DNA from: CAYVBN01 sp964538565
GTDB lineage: Bacteria > Pseudomonadota > Alphaproteobacteria > Rhizobiales > Xanthobacteraceae
DNA length: 9,421 bases
Direction of reading: 5' to 3'
Assembly (NCBI GenBank): GCA_964538565.1
Contig: CAZIGW010000243.1
Span: 1 to 9,421 of the forward strand
The notes beneath the pieces were generated by a model. That model saw only the letters and a program-made list of their open reading frames with translations. It did not search any database and was not told the origin of the DNA. The first letter of the stretch is position 1. The number at the start of each line of letters is the position of its first letter. The position numbers and the translations under genes were made by a program. Positions 6,583 to 9,421 of this stretch are shown piece by piece.

Positions 6583-6997
6583 TGCGTCCCAGGTGGTTGC
6601 TTCTGTGCCGTCCGTCATCTTGATCGGGCGGTTGAGGTGATCGGCGTGCACGAAGAGTAGCTGCGGGCTTGCGTGTCGAGGTCGGCCTCGACCGCGAGCG
6701 GCAGGTCGTCGAGCCAGATGTACTCGCGCAGGAACGCGCCGGTCTCCGTCGCCTCGGTATGAGGCGGTCGGAGAGGTCGTAGACGTAATGCCTGGTGCCG
6801 GCCGGCGCCATGTTCCGCGTGGTGCGCACGGCACGCTCGAGCCCGTCGTAGGTGTAGAGACCGGTCGGGGTCGTGTTGACGCTGAGCTGATCGAGCCGGT
6901 CGCGGTTGTTGTCGTGATCGTCGTAGGTCGTGCCCGACCGCGTGTCCGAGGCGACGTTGCCGGCGCCGTCGTAGGCGAGCGAGCGCACCGTGGTGGT
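6583..6997 (-). pseudogene. RHS/YD-repeat core fragment, frameshifted
   Basis: Three consecutive minus-strand frames together give the end of an RHS-repeat core. Frame one (about 6997-6757) has LAYDGAGNVASDTRSGTTY, then LYTYDGLERAVRTTRNMAPA and HYVYDLSDRLI. Frame two (6755-6666) has EATETGAFLREYIWLDDLPL and AVEADLDTQ. Frame three (6672-6583) has PQLLFVHADHLNRPIKMTDG and TTWDA. In intact family members these blocks follow each other in one frame: the tyrosine-aspartate repeats that build the protein shell, then the core signature preceding a variable C-terminal toxin. Here there are at least two frameshifts, the long N-terminal repeat region is missing, and the core stops before the usual NLRFPGQ and DPLG blocks, so no functional product is expected. 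It lies just beyond the 3' end of tRNA-Ser, a common landing site for mobile DNA. Confidence 0.8.
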
Positions 6998-7079
6998 GCG
7001 CCTTGCGTGCGATGAAGCCTCGGTGCGCGGCACGGCGCCTTCCAAACTGCGCCGCAAGGGATATCCGGGTTTCGGAAGC

Positions 7080-7169
7080 TGGCGGAGGGAGTGGGATTCG
7101 AACCCACGATACGGTTTCCCGTATACACGCGTTCCAGGCGTGCGCCTTAAACCACTCGGCCATCCCTCC
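7080..7169 (-). tRNA. tRNA-Ser (anticodon GGA)
   Basis: The minus strand folds as a class II tRNA of 90 nt including an encoded CCA (7082-7080). Acceptor GGAGGGA (7169-7163) pairs perfectly with TCCCTCC (7090-7084), discriminator G. The D-arm contains GGCCGAGTGGTTTAAGGC, the anticodon stem CACGC/GCGTG encloses CTGGAAC with anticodon GGA, the long variable arm is a TACGG/CCGTA hairpin typical of serine tRNAs, and the T-arm is GTGGG TTCGAAT CCCAC. All stems are intact, so it should be functional and read UCC and UCU codons. Confidence 0.97.
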
Positions 7170-7178
7170 TGAGGGTGT

Positions 7179-7208
7179 CTTGTAGAAGGCGCACGCAAGC
7201 CTTTTCAA
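7179..7208 (-). promoter_or_regulatory. Promoter of tRNA-Ser
   Basis: On the minus strand TTGAAA (7208-7203) and TACAAG (7184-7179) are 18 nt apart (17 if the -10 is read as CTACAA). The expected start near 7172 is a few nt before the mature tRNA end at 7169. A terminator for the upstream unit ends immediately before it. Confidence 0.5.
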
Positions 7209-7210
7209 GC

Positions 7211-7234
7211 AAAAGACGCGCGCCGAAGGCGCGC
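7211..7234 (-). terminator. Rho-independent terminator upstream of tRNA-Ser
   Basis: On the minus strand GCGCGCC (7234-7228) and GGCGCGC (7224-7218) form a perfect 7-bp stem with a TTC loop, followed by GTCTTTT. The T-tract exists on the minus strand only, so it ends leftward transcripts that start upstream of tRNA-Ser, where no protein gene lies on that strand. Confidence 0.6.
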
Positions 7235-7237
7235 TGA

Positions 7238-7266
7238 TGCGCCTTGAACCACTTGGGCCTGCCTCC
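7238..7266 (-). repeat. Partial degenerate copy of the tRNA-Ser 5' half
   Basis: The 29 nt beginning GGAGGCAGGCCCAAGTGG differ from the 5' end of the tRNA-Ser at 7169 in only five positions and have the same orientation; the copies are about 70 bp apart. Similarity stops exactly where the anticodon stem should begin. This looks like a partial tandem duplication. Confidence 0.5.
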
Positions 7267-7308
7267 GTCGCCGGGCCCGAAGTCGCGCCCGAGCGCCGGC
7301 GCGGCGGC

Positions 7309-7336
7309 ACTATAGTGACCGCGATCCGGCTGGCAA
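7309..7336 (-). promoter_or_regulatory. Sigma70-like promoter pointing toward tRNA-Ser
   Basis: On the minus strand TTGCCA (7336-7331) and TATAGT (7314-7309) are separated by 16 nt, each one base from consensus. The -10 lies in the 10-bp palindrome CACTATAGTG (7308-7317), so a TATAGT also faces fdhD on the plus strand, but no -35 box is visible on that side. Confidence 0.45.
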
Positions 7337-7435
7337 GCCGCGCCGGACTGCGGGCCTTGGCGGCGCCCGTCCTTGCCGCGGGACCCCCGCCGGAGCCCTT
7401 GAAAAGCCTGCCCGCACGCCACATTGTCGAACCCG

Positions 7436-8317
7436 ATGCCGCCGCCCGACGACTACGCGATCCGCCCCGACCCGCACGACCCGCGGCTGACCGAGCGCGT
7501 CAGCGGGGTCGACCAGGCCGGCAGCCCGGTCGAGACCGCGGTCGTGGTCGAGCGCGCGCTCACCATCTTCCTCAACGCCCAGGAGATCGTCACCGCGATG
7601 ACGATCGGCGACTATCCCGAATACCTGGCGCTCGGCTATCTGCTCAACCAGAACATGCTGCACCCCGACGACGTCGTCACCGGGGTCGACTACGACGAGG
7701 ATCTCTCGGTCGCCGTGGTGCGCACCGAGCGCGCCACCGACTACGAGCAGAAGCTCAGGAAGCGCGTGCAGACCTCCGGCTGCGCCCAGGGGACCGTGTT
7801 CGGGGACCTGATGGAGGTGATCGAGCAGGCGAAGCTTCCCGACGCCGAGCTCCGCACCTCGTGGCTCTACGCCCTCACCCACAAGATCAACACCACGCCC
7901 TCGCTCTATCTCGAGGCGGGCGCGATCCACGGCTGCGTGCTCGCCGTGCAGGACCGGCCGCTCGTCTACATGGAGGACGTCGGCCGCCACAACGCGGTCG
8001 ACAAGATCGCCGGCTGGATGTTCCGCCACCGCGTGCCCGCGCATGACAAGATCTTCTACACCACCGGCCGGCTCACCTCCGAGATGGTGATCAAGACCGT
8101 GCGCATGGGCATCCCGATCCTCGTGTCGCGCTCGGGATTCACCGCCTGGGGGGTCGAGCTCGCCCGCAAGGCCAATCTGACGCTGATCGGCCGCGCCCGC
8201 GGCAAGCGTTTCGTCGCGCTCTCCGGCGAGACGCGCATCGTGTTCGACCAGGACCTCACCTATGTCGAGGAAGAGAGCGCGAAACACCGCCGCAAAGCCG
8301 CCGTCCATGACGACTGA
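7436..8317 (+). CDS. fdhD: Formate dehydrogenase accessory sulfurtransferase FdhD
   Basis: This 293-residue cytosolic protein transfers sulfur from a cysteine desulfurase to the molybdenum cofactor of formate dehydrogenase, which needs the sulfido ligand for activity. Family signatures are MTIGDYPEYLALGYLLNQ (55-72), the sulfur-carrying loop TSGCAQGT with Cys116, EDVGRHNAVDKIAGW (180-194), and TTGRLTSEMVIKTVRMG followed by IPILVSRSGFTAWGVELA (209-243). E. coli FdhD has a CxxC in the loop; here it reads CAQG, so only the first cysteine is present, a variant I recall as common in related proteobacteria. The ATG at 7436 is chosen; a TTG at 7424 would add four residues. No good ribosome-binding site precedes either. 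The gene overlaps mobA by 11 bp, marking a cofactor operon, although no formate dehydrogenase structural gene lies in the window. Confidence 0.95.
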   Translation: MPPPDDYAIRPDPHDPRLTERVSGVDQAGSPVETAVVVERALTIFLNAQEIVTAMTIGDYPEYLALGYLLNQNMLHPDDVVTGVDYDEDLSVAVVRTERATDYEQKLRKRVQTSGCAQGTVFGDLMEVIEQAKLPDAELRTSWLYALTHKINTTPSLYLEAGAIHGCVLAVQDRPLVYMEDVGRHNAVDKIAGWMFRHRVPAHDKIFYTTGRLTSEMVIKTVRMGIPILVSRSGFTAWGVELARKANLTLIGRARGKRFVALSGETRIVFDQDLTYVEEESAKHRRKAAVHDD

Positions 8318-8939
8318 CGTCCCGGCGACGCTCGGCCTCGTGCTTGCCGGCGGCCAGGCCCGCCGCATGGGCGGCGGCGACAAGGCGCTCATCCGCATCG
8401 GCGAGGCCACGATCCTGCGGCGGGTGCTCGATCGGCTCGCGCCCCATTGCGCGCGGATCGTGCTCAACGCCAACGGCGACCCGGCGCGCTTCGCATCCTA
8501 CGGGCTTCCGGTCATCGCCGACGACGTGCCCGATTTCGCCGGGCCGCTCGCCGGCGTGCTCGCCGGGCTCGAATGGGCGGCCGCCAACACACCCGAGATC
8601 GACTGGATGGTCAGCGTGCCGGGCGACTGCCCGTTCATCCCGCGCGATCTCGTGCCGCGGCTCCACGCGGCGCGGCGCGCCGCCGGCGTGCCGCTCGCCT
8701 GCGCCCGTTCGGGCGAGTGGCGCCACCCGGTCGCCGGGCTGTGGCCGGTTGCGCTGCGGCACGACCTGCGGCGCGCGCTCGTCGCGGAAGGCCTGCACAA
8801 GATCGAGGTGTGGACGAGCCGGCACGGCGTCGCCATCGCCGACTGGCCGGCCGCTCCGATCGATCCGTTCTTCAACATCAACACGCCGCAGGATGCCGCG
8901 CAGGCGGCCCGGATGGCGTCGGAACACGCCGAACCGTGA
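8307..8939 (+). CDS. mobA: Molybdenum cofactor guanylyltransferase MobA
   Basis: This 210-residue enzyme attaches GMP from GTP to molybdopterin, giving the guanine dinucleotide cofactor used by DMSO-reductase-family enzymes such as formate dehydrogenase. The GTP-binding N-terminus LAGGQARRMGGGDKAL (13-28) is typical; DDVPDFAGPLAGVLAGL (72-88) forms the next nucleotide-binding segment, and VPGDCPF (104-110) includes Asp107, the metal-binding aspartate. HPVAGLW and FFNINTPQD close the domain, and length is normal. The ATG at 8307 lies inside the end of fdhD (11-bp overlap), consistent with coupled translation. An in-frame ATG at 8262 has AGGA 8 nt upstream and would add 15 basic residues (MSRKRARNTAAKPPS); it cannot be excluded. 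The pairing with fdhD suggests that both serve formate dehydrogenase maturation. Confidence 0.95.
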   Translation: MTTDVPATLGLVLAGGQARRMGGGDKALIRIGEATILRRVLDRLAPHCARIVLNANGDPARFASYGLPVIADDVPDFAGPLAGVLAGLEWAAANTPEIDWMVSVPGDCPFIPRDLVPRLHAARRAAGVPLACARSGEWRHPVAGLWPVALRHDLRRALVAEGLHKIEVWTSRHGVAIADWPAAPIDPFFNINTPQDAAQAARMASEHAEP

Positions 8940-8958
8940 GGCTGCGCCGTCAGGCCTC

Positions 8959-8987
8959 TTGATCGGAACCGCCGTCAATTCATAATT
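8959..8987 (+). promoter_or_regulatory. Promoter of the small membrane protein gene
   Basis: TTGATC (8959-8964), a 17-nt spacer, and ATAATT (8982-8987) form a plausible sigma70-like promoter just after mobA. The predicted start near 8994 leaves a leader of about 32 nt before the ATG at 9026. The -10 lies in the small inverted repeat CAATT/AATTG (8976-8988). Confidence 0.4.
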
Positions 8988-9025
8988 GCCGCGATCCGGG
9001 GGCGGAGCCGGGTATGGAGGAAATG

Positions 9026-9151
9026 ATGCGCAGTTTCATTGCCGCATGCATTGTCGCCATCGTCATTGCGATCGTGGGCGCGCTTGTTCTCAACGCCGTG
9101 CAGAAGCCGGCGGAAGTTGCTTTCAGCAGCGCCAGCAGCGTTCGAATCTGA
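9026..9151 (+). CDS. Small single-pass membrane protein, unknown function
   Basis: This 41-residue protein starts MRSFIAACIVAIVIAIVGAL and has one hydrophobic segment (about residues 4-23) followed by NAVQKPAEVAFSSASSVRI. The GGAGG at 9016-9020 lies 5 nt before the ATG at 9026, which decides the start; in-frame ATGs at 9014 and 9023 overlap or crowd that site. The single Arg before the helix and the polar tail suggest an N-in topology, or an uncleaved signal anchor. I recall similar short proteins ending in SVRI or SVRL in Rhizobiales, without assigned function. It has its own likely promoter, so it need not belong to the fdhD-mobA operon, and its stop is 7 bp from the convergent moeA stop. 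Confidence 0.75.
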   Translation: MRSFIAACIVAIVIAIVGALVLNAVQKPAEVAFSSASSVRI

Positions 9152-9158
9152 CCGGGGC

Positions 9159-9421
9159 TCACGCGCTGAGCGCGGCATAGGACAGGAAGCCGACGAGCGC
9201 GCCCGGTTCGACCCGGGTCACGTCCTCGCCGAGTTCGACGAGGCCGTGCGTCTCGGTCAGCGAGGTGATGACCCCGGCGCCCTCCTGGTGGTGCTTGACC
9301 GCCGCGATGGTCCCGTCCGGGTCGACCCGCAGCGCCGCCCGGACGTATTCGCGGCGGCCCTTTTTCTTGCGATACGCGAACCCCGCCCGCACCGGCAGCG
9401 GCACCAGCGGCTCGGGCGAGG
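9159..9421 (-). CDS. moeA: Molybdopterin molybdotransferase MoeA, C-terminal part
   Basis: Only the last 87 residues are in the window; the gene continues past the right edge. The visible part is domain IV of MoeA, which inserts molybdate into adenylated molybdopterin to give active cofactor. Recognisable blocks are PLPVRAGFAYRKKKGRREYV, the HHQEGAGVITSLTETHGLVE stretch that corresponds to the family's QGSG..SL..ANGL pattern, and the end VEPGALVGFLSY. The catalytic MPT-binding domain III lies outside the window, so activity cannot be judged. It is convergent with the small membrane protein (7 bp apart). Together with fdhD and mobA on the other strand it makes this a molybdenum-cofactor locus. 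Confidence 0.88.
   Translation of the reverse strand, partial: SPEPLVPLPVRAGFAYRKKKGRREYVRAALRVDPDGTIAAVKHHQEGAGVITSLTETHGLVELGEDVTRVEPGALVGFLSYAALSA

Larger units (their letters stand above)
7211..7302 (-). ncRNA. Candidate small RNA with tRNA-Ser-like 5'-half segment
   Basis: A complete small transcription unit can be read on the minus strand: a sigma70-like promoter ending at 7309, a predicted start near 7302, and a rho-independent terminator at 7234-7211, giving about 90 nt. The transcript would begin with CGCCGG (7301-7296) pairing with CCGGCG (7274-7269) around an internal GCGC/GCGC hairpin. It then contains 7266-7238, which matches the first 29 nt of the neighbouring tRNA-Ser at 24 positions (best block: GTGGTT, one change, AAGGCGCA). 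The 3' half of a tRNA is absent. No ribosome-binding site or plausible short coding frame ends before the terminator. It could be a regulatory RNA derived from a partial tRNA duplication, or a decayed tandem tRNA whose signals persist. It belongs to no known RNA family that I recognise. Confidence 0.35.

Noticed and set aside
7147..7422. Minus-strand frame containing RPKWFKAHQRAFGARLLL
   Set aside because: It runs through the terminator hairpin, the tRNA promoter and into the tRNA-Ser gene, with no start signal, so it is not credible as a protein.
7270..7435. Molybdenum-cofactor riboswitch upstream of fdhD
   Set aside because: I could not recognise the conserved core or a plausible fold in the leader, and the strand signals there point leftward.
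7310..8473. Long open frame (387 codons) on the minus strand opposite fdhD and mobA
   Set aside because: It is the antisense shadow of two clearly recognised genes in very GC-rich DNA, has no family resemblance, and runs across the gene boundary.
8937..8960. GAGGC/GCCTC inverted repeat after mobA as a terminator
   Set aside because: The stem is only 5 bp with a long loop and just two T after it; too weak to call.
8965..8989. GGAAC upstream of the small membrane protein as an EcfG promoter
   Set aside because: The bases at the -10 position read TTGC or TGCC, not CGTT; a sigma70-like promoter fits better.
1..9421. CRISPR array, insertion sequence or phage attachment duplications
   Set aside because: No regularly spaced direct repeats, no transposase or integrase, and no second copy of the tRNA-Ser 3' end were seen.

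Overview
The window looks like the chromosome of a high-GC alphaproteobacterium of the order Rhizobiales, most likely near Bradyrhizobium, Rhodopseudomonas or other Nitrobacteraceae/Xanthobacteraceae. Three things point there: strong GC bias in every coding region, a dispersed hairpin repeat at the left edge that I recognise from memory of those genomes, and an alphaproteobacterial-type EcfG stress promoter. No species can be named from the sequence alone.

Layout. Positions 1-88 are a repetitive extragenic hairpin element. Positions 96-3953 (minus strand) are a tightly packed three-gene operon for a PaoABC/YagTSR-type periplasmic aldehyde oxidoreductase: Tat-exported 2Fe-2S subunit, FAD/4Fe-4S subunit, molybdopterin subunit. 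Divergent from it, at 4214-5194 (plus), is an AraC-family regulator, the obvious candidate to control the operon. Tail to tail with the regulator is a secreted DUF4168 protein (5203-5592, minus) with an exact EcfG-type promoter. A 430-bp gap rich in short hairpins, with a degenerate tRNA-like sequence, leads to a small acidic protein of unknown function (6024-6317, plus). Then comes a decayed RHS/YD-repeat fragment (about 6583-6997, minus), followed by an intact tRNA-Ser(GGA) (7080-7169, minus).

Upstream of the tRNA, on the same strand, is a compact unit: sigma70-like promoter, a stretch resembling the first 29 nt of the adjacent tRNA-Ser, and a rho-independent terminator. It is read here as a candidate small RNA of about 90 nt. 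The right part is molybdenum-cofactor work: fdhD and mobA overlap on the plus strand (7436-8939), a 41-residue single-helix membrane protein follows (9026-9151), and the 3' end of moeA enters convergently from the right edge (9159-9421).

How the genes fit together: moeA inserts Mo into molybdopterin, mobA attaches GMP to make the bis-MGD form, and fdhD delivers sulfur to formate dehydrogenase. The aldehyde oxidoreductase at the left also needs molybdopterin, but its family uses the cytosine dinucleotide form; no mocA or paoD/xdhC-like partner is in the window. The middle part (5.6-7.1 kb) is the least ordinary: stress promoter, hairpins, tRNA-like debris and a broken RHS gene next to a tRNA suggest past insertion and decay.
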